DNA of 64,000 nucleotides. Source: Apostichopus japonicus. Its lineage: Eukaryota; Echinodermata; Holothuroidea; Aspidochirotida; Stichopodidae. The DNA lies in assembly GCF_037975245.1 (NCBI RefSeq), contig NC_092581.1, positions 6,787,501 through 6,851,500 of the forward strand, in the 5' to 3' direction. A program made the position numbers and the translations under genes. This document shows, one piece after another, positions 35,267-47,271 of the stretch (the first letter of the stretch is position 1; every line of letters starts with the position of its first letter). A model generated the notes under the pieces. The model ran no database searches. It had not been told where the DNA came from and saw nothing but the letters and a program-made list of their open reading frames with translations.

Positions 35267-37005
35267 TGATTACGGTTTGAAAATTCTACGAGGTTCATGA
35301 TCAACTTGACCGTAGACTATTTTCAGAAAATAAGTTTGCATGCTACCATACAAAACTGTCCGACCAAAAGCAATTAAATTGCTTCATGACATTTAAATAA
35401 AAAGAGTGTGTAACAGAAGTTTTGACCTATTTTGTATAATTTTTAATGTGTGCGTCAATATGGGTTGCCATCAGAATCCCATCGCTTACTGATGCTATGC
35501 AAAAGAAACTGTCAATTTGAGCATATTATATGGTGCGGAATAACATTCTTCAAGCAAACTATTTTCTTGAAAATCTTGCAAAATTTGATCATGAACACAA
35601 TGTTCAAAGAATGTTTATATATCATACTAACGTATGCCAGCCCATGCATCCCAGATGGTGAAAAGCTAGGCCTATTCAGCGTTACAATGCATATTAACCC
35701 TTTCCTAGCATTTTGGGACGATTTGCTAGTTCAATTAAAGCCTAGGCTGATATTCATGCATACAAGAAGTTCAGAACGGAATGTTTTGTTTTAATAGAGA
35801 ATATTTTGGGATCCCTGTGTTTTAAAAGGAGATTGTATGAAGGAGTTTCACACCAATTTCCCTGAAGTCCATTCTCCATTACACAAACTTTTGTTTGGAA
35901 GTAGCTAGGCTAGGGTTTTATTTGTAGAAATGTGCACCTTAAATTCAATTCTCTGGGAACTTAAGCTACCCCTTGCAAAAGACTAGAGCCTTTCATTTTC
36001 CCCTGGCAATTATGAAATCCTACTCACAAAATAGCAAGTAATATAGTGTGAAATTCAAACCTGATTGTTGTGAACAGATAACAAACAGTTTAAAAAAATA
36101 CATGTTTTAATTTGTTTATGTTGTGAATAGCCATTAAAAACTAAAAACATACAGACTTTAAATTGGAAGTAAACTTATTAATTTACCATTCTATGGTTCC
36201 ACCATTCTTGCAGAAAACATAAATGTGTTGCCATCTTCCTCCAACTTTGCATTTGCAAAGCCTCCTCTTGCGAAATTCTTTTTCCTCTGTAATGCAGCAG
36301 GAATCCCCTTGCCGGAATTACTTTCTTACAAACACTCCTCTTCCTGTCGAGATGTTCAAAAAGAATTGATTGAAAATGATATTCTAATACAGGGATAGGG
36401 AATAGAATAATTCTTTGATGTCTTTTTCTTGGAGAGCCTCACTCCCCTACCATTTCAGATTGAGAATAATCACAGAATACCATACAGTCGGTATTCTGAA
36501 AATGATTGTTCTTAAATAGGCTCCTTCCTTTCTACTCACCCTCATTTGTCAATCTGTATAACCATTATAATGATTAAGTAGTGTTATCAACTCTTCTAAA
36601 TTACCCTCCCCCACCTTCAACCTCCCCCCCCCCCAAATAAAAGGAATGCATACAAAAATCCATAAAGCTGTTTAAACAGTACTCTGCATTAACATGGTAA
36701 TCCACATTAAGATTTTAAAAACGAAATATGAGACTGGACACTAGGCATGATCCCCCCCGTCAGGTGGCAGGATGGAAAATTGAATTGTCTTCATAATAGT
36801 ACTCCAATGAGCAACAGTAAATGGTGGTACTTTCCATTTTGAAACTTGATAAATTTACCTTACTGGGACATTCAATCATCTTGTGTGTTCATGTAGAATA
36901 TATGAGATCAGGGAGTAGTTATCCATAACTCCTTGATGAGAACAATTTGGAAAGTAAAGACCTCTAGATAAGTACCTTTTGAAAACTTCTAGCGATTGAA
37001 GTATA
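35267..37005. other. No gene recognised
   Basis: AT-rich. A plus-strand open frame at 35450-35794 has no recognisable domain and no splice support. A poly-C tract lies at 36625-36635. Confidence 0.35.
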
Positions 37006-37275
37006 TGTTGAAACAACTTTTGAAAAAAAAAACAGGTTTTGAAAAATAAGCCACTTTTGAAAACAAAATTTACCAGTTTTCAAAAAAAAAAATCACTTTA
37101 AATAAAAATAATGTCCACTTTTGAAAAAAATACCAAACCATATGAAAAAAAATTAACTACTTTTGAAAAAAATAATTGACAATTTTGGAAAATATTTGCC
37201 CACTTTTGAAACTAAAAACCCAAACCACATTTGCCAAAAAAATTACCACTTTTGAAACATAAATGATTTTTTGGG
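37006..37275 (-). repeat. Degenerate CCACTTTTGAAAA array, copy 1
   Basis: ACTTTTGAAAAA or close variants occur about ten times at irregular 20-40 base spacing. Copy 2 at 58700-58985 is its inverted complement and matches in order, including the distinctive words ACAGGTTTTGAAAAAT, ATTTACCAG and AACCATAT. The two arrays are therefore copies of one ancestral segment and not independent simple repeats. Confidence 0.8.
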
Positions 37276-37750
37276 GGAAAAGGAAAAAAATTAATGTCTT
37301 CGCCGAATGATTTAGAAAACCGGAGGAGGGGGGCTTGTTGTTTAATATCCCACAAAACAATAAGAAAATTGCAGAAAGAAAAAAAATGCAGAAAATTACG
37401 TTAAACATTAATTTGCCTACAAAATATGTTTGTCAAGGAATAAATTCTGAAGCAAAACTATCCTTTTTTTTCTACATTTGCCGACAATCGATTAAATTTT
37501 CCGAAAGAGTACCTTAATTTGCCAAAACTTTGGAAATTATTGGGGTGTGACATCCCACACTTCTGTTAGTTGCGCCCTGAATCTGAGAATAAGAGACATA
37601 AGTAACTAAAACCAAAGGCTGTTGATCAAAGTAACTTAATCTTCAGTCGGAAGTGGCATAAACAGCGGGGTAGCCGCCAGTAAATGAGTTCGTTTGGTGG
37701 ATGAAGAAAAACATACGCAAAGTTACCAACGGGATATTCTGCCTCGTTGC

Positions 37751-37962
37751 CAGGGGCGTAGCGACCGAGGGGGTGTGGGGGGTGTAAGACCCCCAATCAA
37801 GATTTTGCCAAAATTTTCAGGTTAAATGATGCCTACTTTCAGGCAGAAATATGCTTCTGGAAAAAGTTTTTCAGGTATTATTTCAGGTAATTTTTGTCTC
37901 CATCAGGTAATTTTCCCCCTACACCCCCCCCCCCTTAGACAAATTGCTTTGTGACGCCCCTG
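37751..37962. mobile_element. 212-bp hAT-type MITE
   Basis: The left end CAGGGGCGTAGCGACC and the right end GTGACGCCCCTG are inverted. Flanking 8-mers CTCGTTGC (37743-37750) and CTAGTGGC (37963-37970) agree at six positions. The interior has CAGGTAATTTT words in tandem. No coding capacity. Confidence 0.75.
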
Positions 37963-37970
37963 CTAGTGGC

Positions 37971-39620
37971 GTATCCAATGAGGTCAGGTGGCAACTTGAA
38001 AAATAGTGAAACACGAGCGCACAACAATTAGGGAATGACCAGATGCGAGGACCTTCCTTGCAGAATTAGGACCGGGTTTATTTACGTCATAAAGGTTTGA
38101 AAATCCAGAGAAGCACCTCATATTTATGATAACGCATATTATTCTTATACATAACCCCAAGAGAGGTTGCTTTGGCTTATAGTAGCTTGTTTTTGACTAG
38201 CAGCCAATTCTGTAATAATATAGTAAGGTTGCTGTTACCCTTCCTTCTGGAGCAAATGACAGGGCTAAACTGCTAAATGCCATGGAGGAAACTGATCAAT
38301 TGCCCTATTCCCCACAAGGAAAGAAGGAAGTAAAGTCAAGTGTTACCCTTCTTTTTTTATTTATAGAGTAGGCCTTTCACGAGAGATGACGAATGAAGGA
38401 CAAAATTATACCAATTTATAAAATCAACAATATTTGTAAATTCAACTTGTGATATAATCTTTGATCTTTGACATGAAGATAATATCACGTGAACAAAAAA
38501 AAGAATATGTGTCTATTTGACATGTGTAACGTTTTAACAAGTTAAACTTCGCTGTCCCTCACGTTTCGTCTATCAGATTTCCAAGTGAAATAACTAGAAC
38601 CTACAATGTTTCATCCACTTGTAGAATAGAGATAATTTGAGAAATAAAGAATTTTTAATTAGATATTTGCCAGTTTGAATCACCTGATCATGCTGAGGGT
38701 TGATGTAAGGCTACATGACAACCAATTCTGCTAAACTATTTGTATGTTCACACTGATGCTGCTAAGCGAATTTTGAATTGTACTGCAAAATGTTATTTAT
38801 GATTTTAATATTGATTGAAGTTACTAAAGTTATAGGAATTTTCCTTTGGTCGTTTATCCATTTCTATATAGAAATTGTCACATTTTCTGAGTGGCGCTCT
38901 GTGATACAGTACATGGCAAGCCACATAATAGCAGATGTCATTGTTAAAATATGGAGTTTGATTTCACTTGCATTTACGAAAATTCAATTAACCAGATCAC
39001 TTATAAACTTCTCTCAATATAACACATGGCGAATCTAAAATGACTGTTTTGTAAATGTAACGAATATACATGACACAGGCAATCTTCTTAAATATAACAC
39101 ATGGCAAGTACCACTTCTGTAAATGTACAACAACAACTAGCAACTACAAAAACAACAACTAAACTACAAACGTTTATAAAATTGTGAGTATCTTTTTGTT
39201 AGCAAGAGATGTACATGTGGCCACCGTATACAGAGAATGATCTTACTTCTTCCAGAACATTTTACGAATTACGTTCCAACCAGGACAATTGTCAAGTAGG
39301 GCCAAAATCAACCAAGCAAACCACCATCTTGGGTGAATTGATAACAGACTTTTTAGAGCCAAGCCTAGACCACTCATTTTCCCAGCTTGTTTTATGATGC
39401 GTTGGACAGAAATCACAGCCTAGACAAAAACAACTCCGAATCCAAAGTGGGTCTTATGTAAATAGGTACAGCCTCACTGTATATTTTGAACATGGCATAA
39501 CAATGGCGACACAATTCTCGGTGCCGAGCGCAATGATTATAGAAATCACTATTGACCTGTGAAAGTTTGCCAATTGTCCTTATATCCGCATGTTCAGCGG
39601 AGGAAATAATCATTTCATTG
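37971..39620. other. No gene recognised
   Basis: AT-rich. TATAACACATGGC occurs twice (39020 and 39096), suggesting a local duplication. No exon or TE domain was recognised. Confidence 0.4.
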
Positions 39621-39645
39621 ACATTGACATTGACATTGACATCAT
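39616..39645. repeat. Hexanucleotide TTGACA microsatellite
   Basis: About four and a half exact copies of TTGACA are in tandem. It gives an artefactual Asn-Val frame on the minus strand. Confidence 0.9.
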
Positions 39646-39839
39646 TTATTTCCATCATCAATTAAATACAAGAATGTTGAGCGTAACATTTATAAGCTCA
39701 CAGAAAGCACAATACAATATAGAGACAACATTCGTTGAATGGATATATATGTAGATAAATCAAGATTTAATGGAAATGGAGAAAAAAGAAGCATAATTTC
39801 CGGGGGAAATATTGGACTTTGGTTCGTTCCCGAACTAGC

Positions 39840-41757
39840 AGTAGCACCCCTGTCCAATCTTATAGTAGCACCTCCATCCCCTCTTTCAGTAGCTCCGTCC
39901 CCTCCCACATTAGGTCCCCTGTCCTTTAGCACACCAGCACACTGCTCCTCTCTTACTGTACCACCCTGATCCTCTCTTTCAGTAGCTCCTTGGTCCCCTC
40001 CCACATTAGGTCCCCTGTCCTTTAGAACACCAGCACACTGCTCCCCTCTTACAGTACCACCCTGATCCTCTCTATTAGTGGCTCCTTGTTCCCCTCCCAC
40101 ACTAGCTCCCCTATCCTTTAGCACACCCACACTGCTCCACTCTTACAGTACCACCCTGATCCTCTCAGTAGCTCCTTGGTCTCCTCCCACATTAGCTCCC
40201 TTGTCCTTTAGCACACCAGCACACTGCTCCTCTCTTACAGTACCACCCTGATCCTCTCTTTCAGTAGCTCCTTGGTCCCCTCCCACATTAGGTCCCCTGT
40301 CCTTTAGAACACCAGCACACTGCTCCCCTCTTACAGTACCACCCTGATCCTCTCTATTAGTAGCTCCTTGTTCCCCTCCCACACTAGCTCCCCGATCCTT
40401 TAGCACACCCACACTGCTCCACTCTTACAGTACCACCCTGATCCTCTCAGTAGCTCCTTGGTCTCCTCCCACATTAGCTCCCTTGTCCTTTAGCACACCA
40501 GCACACTGCTCCTCTCTTACAGTACCACCCTGATCCTCTCTTTCAGTAGCTCCTTGGTCCCCTCCCACATTAGGTCCCCTGTCCTTTAGAACACCAGCAC
40601 ACTGCTCCCCTCTTACAGTACCACCCTGATCCTCTCTATTAGTGGCTCCTTGTTCCCCTCCCACACTAGCTCCCCTATCCTTTAGCACACCCACACTGCT
40701 CCACTCTTACAGTACCACCCTGATCCTCTCAGTAGCTCCTTGGTCTCCTCCCACATTAGCTCCCTTGTCCTTTAGCACACCAGCACACTGCTCCTCTCTT
40801 ACAGTACCACCCTGATCCTCTCTTTCAGTAGCTCCTTGGTCCCCTCCCACATTAGGTCCCCTGTCCTTTAGCACACCCACACTGCTCCACTCTTACAGTA
40901 CCACCCTGATCCTCTCAGTAGCTCCTTGGTCTCCTCCCACATTAGCTCCCCTGTCCTTTAGCACACCCACACTGCTCCCCTCTTACAGTACCACCCTGAT
41001 CCTCTCTATTAGTGACTCCTTGTTCCCCTCCCACACTAGCTCCCCTATCCTTTAGCACACCCACACTGCTCCACTCTTACAGTACCACCCTGATCCTCTC
41101 TTTCAGTAGCTCCTTGGTCCCCTCCCACATTATCTCCCCTATCCTTTAGCACACCAGCACACTGCTCCCCTCTTACAGTACCACCCTGGTCCTCTCTTTC
41201 AGTAGCTCCTTGGTCTCCTCCCACATGAGCTCCACTATCCTTTAGCACATCAGCACACTGTTCCCCTCTTACAGTACCACCCTGGTCCTCTCCATCACTA
41301 GAATCTTGGTCCTCTCTTTCAGTAGCTCCTTGGTCCCCTCCCACATTAGCTCCCCTATCCTTTAGCACACCAGCACTCTGCTCCCCTCTTACAGTACCAC
41401 CCTGATCCTCTCTTTCAGTAGCTCCTTGGTCCCGTCCCACATTAGCTCCCCTATCCTTTAGAACACCAGCACACTGCTCCCCTCTTACAGTACCACCCTG
41501 ATCCTCTCAGTAGCTCCTTGGTCCCCTCCCACATTTGCTCCCCTATCCTTTAGCACACCAGCACACTTCTCCCCTCTTACAGTACCACCCTGATCCTCTC
41601 TTTCAGTAGCTCCTTGGTCCTCTCTCACATTAGCTCCCCGATCCTTTAGAACACCAGCACACTGCTCCCCTCTTACAGTACCACCCTGGTCCTCTCCATC
41701 ACTAGAATCCTGGTCCTCTCTTTCAGTAGCTCCTTGGTCCCCTCCCACACAAACACT
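39840..41757 (-). repeat. Coding-derived 96-bp minisatellite, about 20 units
   Basis: Units of about 96 bp read in frame on the minus strand as a 32-residue repeat with GVLKDRGANVGGDQGATERE and EDQGGTVRGEQCA. The frame continues directly from the OTU domain at 41790, so it is the low-complexity C-terminal tail of the TE protein, expanded. Between 40143 and 40830 a 282-bp higher-order unit of three subunits repeats: CCTCTCAGTAGCTCCTTGGT starts at 40161, 40443 and 40725. That unit carries a 4-base loss (CTCTTTCAG reduced to CTCAG) which breaks the frame and adds a stop in every copy. Confidence 0.92.
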
Positions 41758-41789
41758 GTTGTGCCCCCTGAGAATGACGCTAATATCTC

Positions 41790-42215
41790 CATCCAAACTC
41801 ACAGTGTTCTCCTTGTTAAGGGGAATGTCCTAAGATGATCACATGGAATGAATCCGCTCCGGTTGGTGGAGACAACACTGTGTGGTACTCGGGTCCCCTA
41901 GGATCTATAACTAGTAACTACTATCCTCACATTAAACATTTCTGAAATCCTTATTAGTATTGTGCGATCACAGAACGTACCAGGCTGAGCCATGGATTCG
42001 GTATGTACTCGGAAGTCATTATTAGGTACATAATTTGACAGTGGATAACCGTCAAGTGTAGTGGGATTGATTTCAAGATCTTTCAGAACTTCACGACACA
42101 ATGTTTCAACTGAACGCCATATCTGTATATGAGAAAATTGATCCGACACAGCAGCAAAAACAGTTGCCATCTGGCGGTGGATCCATGAGCACTTGAAAAC
42201 CTTGATTGAGAAAAG
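41790..42215 (-). pseudogene. OTU-family cysteine protease domain of a TE (broken)
   Basis: OTU proteases usually remove ubiquitin; several TE lineages carry them as accessory domains. On the minus strand the catalytic block PPDGNC is at about 42160-42180. A single-base frameshift follows, then FAAVSDQFSHIQIW, the usual continuation after the catalytic Cys. Next come LCREVLKDLEINP, YPLSNYVPNNDF, MAQPGTFCDRTIL and FNVRIVVTSY, matching the conserved order of the fold. After a stop, a GPEYHTVLSP-like segment, ILGH and, across another shift, the catalytic-His region near 41804-41806 can be seen. The usual WGDH box is altered to FCDR. At least three frame breaks make it inactive as read. Confidence 0.75.
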
Positions 42216-42218
42216 CAT

Positions 42219-42563
42219 CTACATTGTCCACGTGAAGTAATGGAATGTAAAACATGGATTTATGATGTCTTCTTTGAAAACGTAACCTTTTCTGCTGTTC
42301 TGATTTACAAGTCTGACTTGTAATATTATCAACAGAAAACCAAGTGGGATTTTCTCTGCCAATTGCAACTTTGTACCGCCCAATTCGAACGTTGGTTTGC
42401 CGTACAACTCCCTGATGAAAGTTAAAGTTTTAAACACGGATTTGGCAGATTTGGATATTCTGACAAGAAACCTTTCCCCAAGTTTGTACGTGACCGGTGG
42501 ATATAATTTACAATGATATTTCACGGTCCTCTTCATACATCGCTCGTCCGCTTTTTTTGCCAA
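42219..42563 (-). pseudogene. Linker / chromo-like segment of integrase-OTU element
   Basis: A minus-strand frame starts with a coiled basic region (AKKADERCMKR) and continues KYHCKLYPPVTYKLGERFLV and FVLVRISKS-like basic residues. The YPPVxYKxGExxLVR pattern resembles the segment that follows the integrase core in Gypsy-type integrases and in KRAB-A-like or Ginger-like TE proteins. It sits between integrase and OTU in the same orientation, as expected of one polyprotein. Confidence is for membership in the element, not for a named domain. Confidence 0.55.
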
Positions 42564-42728
42564 TTGGCATATTCTAGATCGCTGTTGATTTAATTGCTTA
42601 TAATCCCGTTCAAGATTTGATGAGTTTACATGCTCGTCGCGAAGATGTACATTGCCGGGCGGTCTTACAACAAACTTATTCCTGAGACCTCTGTAATATA
42701 CTTCAAAAGGGCTCCTGTAACCGAGTAC

Positions 42729-43570
42729 CTACTTCTTTTCATCGTTCATGACTTTGTTGTAATGGTGAAGGTTCTCCACCCAATTAACCCCACGCTTTTT
42801 CATGGTTAATAGATCATACAGAAGTTTCTTTCTCAATACTCTTTGGCAACGCTCAACCTTTCCTTGGCTTTGCGGTCTGTATGGTCTGCTATTCACCGTC
42901 TTCACCTTCAACATCCGAAGCATGGTTTTAACAGAACCTTTGAACTCCTTACCGTTGTCTGATTGTACGATACGTGGTGGGCCGTGTTCATGATATATAT
43001 CTACCAATTGCTGTGCTGTAGTTTCTGAATTTTTACTGCATAACGGTCTTAGCCACAGGTATCTAGAGAAATCATCCATCACTGACAAAATGTAACGAAA
43101 CCGCTGTCCTTCATATTGACATTGCATTGCCTTTAGATCCATCAGGTCTATTTGGTGCTGTACCTGAACAGCTTTTGCTTTTATAATCGGGCGAAGTGGG
43201 GCCTTGTTTGTAGAACGTATGTTCATTTTCCTGTAAACCCTGAAAGTGGCATAGTACTTTTGTATCCTTGCTTCGCTAATTCCTCACAACTCATCATACC
43301 GTCTGTTTTTCACTTTCCGGGCTCCTGCTCCCTTTGTCTCTCTTACAGCTTTAGTTATTGCCTTTGTCACATTCCATTTCTGTACTGCTTTTCCGTCAAC
43401 CATCAATGTTTTTCCGTCTGAATCTAATTTTTAGTTATACTGCGAAAGTAAGCGTTGCATTGGACTCATGATATGTCTTTTACTTTGGGCAACGGAATGC
43501 CATGTAAAATATCAACGATCGCATCGTACACGTTATCGCTCATCGGTCTAGGTTCGCATAAAACCGGAAC
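42729..43570 (-). pseudogene. Gypsy-type integrase of the integrase-OTU element
   Basis: The catalytic core reads HQIDLMDLKAMQ (first Asp), YILSVMDDFSRYLWLRPL, then IVQSDNGKEFKGSV (second Asp) and YRPQSQGKVERCQRVL (Glu, 34 residues on). This is the DDE core of Gypsy-like integrases, also used by Ginger DNA transposons and annotated in invertebrates as KRAB-A-domain-like proteins. Upstream, in shifted frames, 43430-43230 encodes KWNVTKAITKAVRETKGAGA and a stop, and 43555-43466 encodes PMSDNVYDAIVDILHGIPLP, so the N-terminal part reaches about 43570. No gag, protease or reverse transcriptase was found, favouring a Ginger-like DNA transposon over an LTR element. No termini were identified. Confidence 0.78.
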
Positions 43571-43574
43571 ACAC

Positions 43575-43805
43575 ACTACACAGACTGCCCCCCCCCCCCC
43601 CAATGTGTGGAAAACCAAGAATTCGGGCAAAATCTGTTTAAAAATTCGGGCAACCAGGTAAAATATGGCAAATATGTATACAAATTTGGGCAAACAGCTT
43701 AAGTGTGGATAGATATTCGGGCAAAACAGGCGCAAATACCAGTATAAAAATTCCATTGTAGAAGAATTGTTGAAAAGTTACAACCCCACCCTCACCCCCA
43801 TAATT
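43575..43805. mobile_element. Poly-C and ATTCGGGCAAA repeat remnant
   Basis: A C-run at 43588-43600 is followed by ATTCGGGCAA words at 43621, 43646, 43684 (ATTTGGGCAA) and 43713. The style matches the 13.2-kb and 27.8-kb elements. It lies directly against the 5' end of the integrase-OTU relic. Confidence 0.55.
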
Positions 43806-45035
43806 CGACAAATTTGCTGACAGGAGAAATCATGGAACTCCCCATTTACACGCATGTAGCTATTTTCTCATGTTCAGTTTTGTGACGACATTTAAGGATT
43901 TAAGCACATTTATTTCAAAACTTTTTATTATTGTTTGATGGCGAGAAACCTCCTACTTTTCCCCCTACCTTGTGTGATTATGTTTGGCTAATATCACCTA
44001 CCCGAGGGGGTTTCCCCTACGAGTGGCAGGCGCTATATTTTGTTTTGGCCTAGCCCACGCATGGTACGATAACATATAGGCCTAACGTTCATCTTATGAT
44101 AGGCTTGATAGGGTACCTATAAATAGTTTCAATAGTAATTGGTCAAACAATGCATGAAAACTTACCACCAATCTGAAGTCCCGCTGAATTTGGTAAAGAT
44201 ATTTCAGGCAGTTGTTCGGTGTTCAGTTGTATATGAGTATTAGGCCAATATAATCACATGATATTTTGCATTATGGCACCACTATCAGACTATAGGGCAC
44301 GATACTATTGACATCCATATTGGTACTTAGCGTTTGGCTGCATAGGAAAAACCTGAAATTTTGCCAATTTTTGCTTCTTTTTTAAAAACTATCACACCAC
44401 TGGTCATGAAACTCGTAGAAATGGCAAGATAAATTCCTTTTAAACTATTCCCTGCTCAAAATATGCAAAAGCTTAAATCTGTCTAAGCAAAAAAGAGGAA
44501 AATCTGAGACACTTTTTGAAGCCCAAAGGCTTTAAATATGGAGTTCCAGCCATTTATTTGCATGCTTTATCTAATGTATTGATGTAGATAATTAATAAAT
44601 GATTTAAAAGCAGTAATTATTTATCTTAAGACATAATTTAAACATACATTTCAGATTAACTTTTCATTGTATGAAGTAAACTGAATTAAACTTGATTTTG
44701 CTACTAAGAAACGACTTGAACTTCATTTTTAAGTCCCTAGAGAGCCTAGAAGCAAAAATCGGCAAAATTTGAGGATATTCCTTTGAAGCCTATTGCTAAG
44801 TACCCCTATGGATGTCAATAGTAGTGTGCCCTATAGGCGACACTACGAAATTGGCCATAGGGACAATATCGTTAGGTTCCATATGAGAAAACATGAAAAG
44901 TTGCAATCTTTCCTTATGTTACTTACCTATCACTCAACTGTTAGAGAAGATACTTGTAATTCACCAAATTTTTGGAAAGAACATTAATACCAACATACAA
45001 GAACTCATGTCCAGAATTAACTAATCATTAAATTC
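43806..45035. other. No gene recognised
   Basis: AT-rich spacer. A near-inverted pair of words (ATTGACATCCATATTGG at 44308 and ATGGATGTCAATAGTA at 44808, with CACTA..TATAGGGC nearby) suggests the ends of an old TIR element of about 550 bp at 44278-44836. Confidence 0.4.
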
Positions 45036-45037
45036 CT

Positions 45038-45515
45038 GTGTTAATTACTATTGGCAGGAGAAAGCATGTTAATACTATGGTCCAAAGTATTAATAAAAAT
45101 AACCTGATTGAATGCCTATCTGTTCCTGTATTTCATAATTTGAATTTCTCCGTCCTAAATGCTCGGTCAGTATGCCAAAAGACATCTGCAATTTTGGACA
45201 TTGTTCATGAATACCAGCTGGACCTTTTTGCCATTACTGAGACCTGGTTGGCTCCAACTGGTGATGATGTGTTAATTCGTGCCCTTACACCACCTAACTT
45301 TGACTTTATCCATGTGCCACGTGGATCACATGGAGGTGGTGTCGGCTTCCTATCCAAGAAATCGTTGAGTTTTAATATGGTTTCTTCAGTTAAATATCAT
45401 TCTTTTGAGAGTCTCGAAGTTTTTAGCGCATTAGCAAATCTGAGAGTTGTGGTTCTCTACCGTCCACCTCCTTCTGCTACCAATAAATTCACAGTTAATT
45501 TCTTTCTGGAAGCAT
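45038..45515 (+). pseudogene. LINE endonuclease, N-terminal part
   Basis: The frame holds LNFSVLNARSVCQKTSAI, LDLFAITETWLAP, PRGSHGGGVGFLSKKS and RVVVLYRPPPSATNKF. These are the LNARS, ITETWL, GGGVG and YRPP motifs of CR1/L2-type apurinic endonucleases, including the catalytic Glu of the ETWL box. The domain is cut near 45515, where foreign sequence starts within a CATATCAATTCCTT word. The continuation is at 46400. Confidence 0.85.
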
Positions 45516-46395
45516 ATCAATTCCTTTCTTTCTAAAATGCACACTAAACATTCTTCAAAATAGCCCTCTTACTGACCAACGCGTATGACTCATCACCTTG
45601 ACCGAAAATCCTGTGGCGCTGTGCGGACAAGTTGCTTGGACTATTCCATTCATCAGGGGGGGTCTTAAACGGTGTTTCTATAATTATAGGATTGCATTAG
45701 ATAAATTAATTGGTACCTACTTGCTTCAATATTTATGATGCATATTCCACGGTCATTTTCTTTGAAATAATATTAAGTTCAATAAAATATGACGATTTGA
45801 AAACGAAACTCGGCTGTGGCGATGTAGGTGAGCACTGTGCATTGCGTAGCTGTACCCTATTGCAGAGTACAGGGTACACATATTACGTAACGGCGTGCCC
45901 ACCGAAGAAAGCGAAACTTGCATTTTTCTTAGAAGACATTCTATTGGATTGTACTTGGTCCGATTGAAGACAGTGACCAATGAAAATGAATTTAACATCA
46001 ATGTAAAGTTAAGAAAAAATCCTTTCCAAAACCGTTTGAACTAAATTTGTCAATGAATATTCAAGAGGATGGTTACGCAAACAAAGTACGGCTATCAAAT
46101 GGTGATTTTCTTCAGTATTTACTGTGTGTTTTCAATGAGGGTTTTGAGTTCGATATTTATTAACCTTGCATCGTAAATCACCGAAGTCCGGTGGAATTTT
46201 GAACTGTATTGTTAAGAAAATAACAGAACTTTAGAGACAACATATTTCTCTGTTTAGTGCCGTTTGAACTAAGTTTTTTCGGTATTAACTTTTCACGCTA
46301 TGGCTGTAGGAAAATGGTCTATATGGTAAAGTCATAGGCCTAAAACTGCGGCGGTCGAACTCAGTTCGCATGCCGCACAAGGAATGGCGCTAAGG
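45516..46395. mobile_element. 0.9-kb insertion inside the LINE endonuclease
   Basis: CATATCAATTCCTT at about 45514-45527 is mirrored by AAGGAATTGATATG at 46391-46404, giving 14-base inverted ends at the two LINE break points. The interior has no recognisable coding sequence, only short frames. The ends are short and there is no clear direct duplication, so class and exact limits are uncertain. Confidence 0.55.
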
Positions 46396-46399
46396 AATT

Positions 46400-46946
46400 G
46401 ATATGATTACTGATTATGTAGTTTCTCAACACTACTCCTGGAAAATTACTCATAGTTGGTGACTTCAATTTTCATATTCTGAATCTCTTGACATTAAAAG
46501 TTTACATCCCTTCTTTACTCGGAAAACTTGTGCCAACATGTTACTACACCAACACACAAACATGGTCATTCTTGACTTAGTTATTTCTTGTGTCATGGAG
46601 CAAGTTATTAATAACATTTCTGTATTTGATCCTCATGTATCTGATCATATGATTATTACCAGTCACATTAACTGTGCAAAGACCACTGTTGTGAAAAAAA
46701 CAGTCATATGTTATCGTAGGACACAAGATATTGACTTGGTTCAGTTTAGATCTGATATTAATGACAACCCAATTTGCAGGGTTGATCAAAAGGGTTCACT
46801 CCCTGAACTTGTGTCTACTTTTGACTCATTGAGTATTATTATTGATAAACATGCCCCTGTTATGAGGGAGGTCGTCAAAACCTGACAAGAAAACTGAACC
46901 TTGGTTTAGTCTGGATATTGTACAAGCTAAGAAAGTTAGGAGACAG
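46400..46946 (+). pseudogene. LINE endonuclease, C-terminal part
   Basis: The segment begins with ITDYVV-like residues and then, in shifting frames, GKLLIVGDFNFH (GDFN motif, catalytic Asp and Asn). The frame 46538-46885 has VILDLVISCVMEQV and ISVFDPHVSDHMIITSHINC; SDH is the catalytic Asp-His end of the endonuclease fold. A linker with KPEPWFS-like residues leads to the Copia insertion at 46947. At least two frameshifts. Confidence 0.82.
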
Positions 46947-47238
46947 TGTTAGTGTTGACTTTGTTGACTTTGTTTTCACCTCTTTCTACAGGATCACTGG
47001 TGGGGTTTTTGAGTGTTAGTGTTGGACTATATATATTTTTAATCAAGCGAATATTCAAGTGAACAATCAAGTGAACAATCAAGTGAACCTTCAAGTGAAC
47101 CAATTCAAGTGAACATTCAAGTGAACTTTCACGGGAACATTATGGTGAACTAGTGTATACAAATAGTGAGTGTATTATATTAGCGTGTGTAGAGGAACTC
47201 AGAACAGTTTGTTTTTTATTTAAATACCCTCTTTAACA
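46947..47238 (+). repeat. Copia 5' LTR (292 bp)
   Basis: It begins TGTTAGTGTT and ends CTCTTTAACA, with the canonical TG...CA edges. TATATATATTTTTAA near 47028 is a TATA-like promoter candidate. The 5' LTR carries about seven tandem TCAAGTGAAC-type words (about 47055-47130). Confidence 0.95.
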
Positions 47239-47250
47239 TGGTAGCAGAGC
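47239..47250 (+). promoter_or_regulatory. Primer-binding site
   Basis: TGGTAGCAGAGC directly abuts the LTR end. This matches the primer-site form used by Copia elements that prime from an internal fragment of initiator tRNA-Met. Confidence 0.85.
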
Positions 47251-47271
47251 GAGGTTGCTGAAATAAACACA

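Noticed and set aside
35450-35794. 114-residue open frame as a gene
   Set aside because: No recognisable domain, no splice or promoter support, and composition typical of random AT-rich frames.
44278-44836. Old 550-bp TIR element
   Set aside because: Inverted words are present but too diverged to fix the ends, and no duplication was seen; mentioned only as a possibility in the spacer entry.
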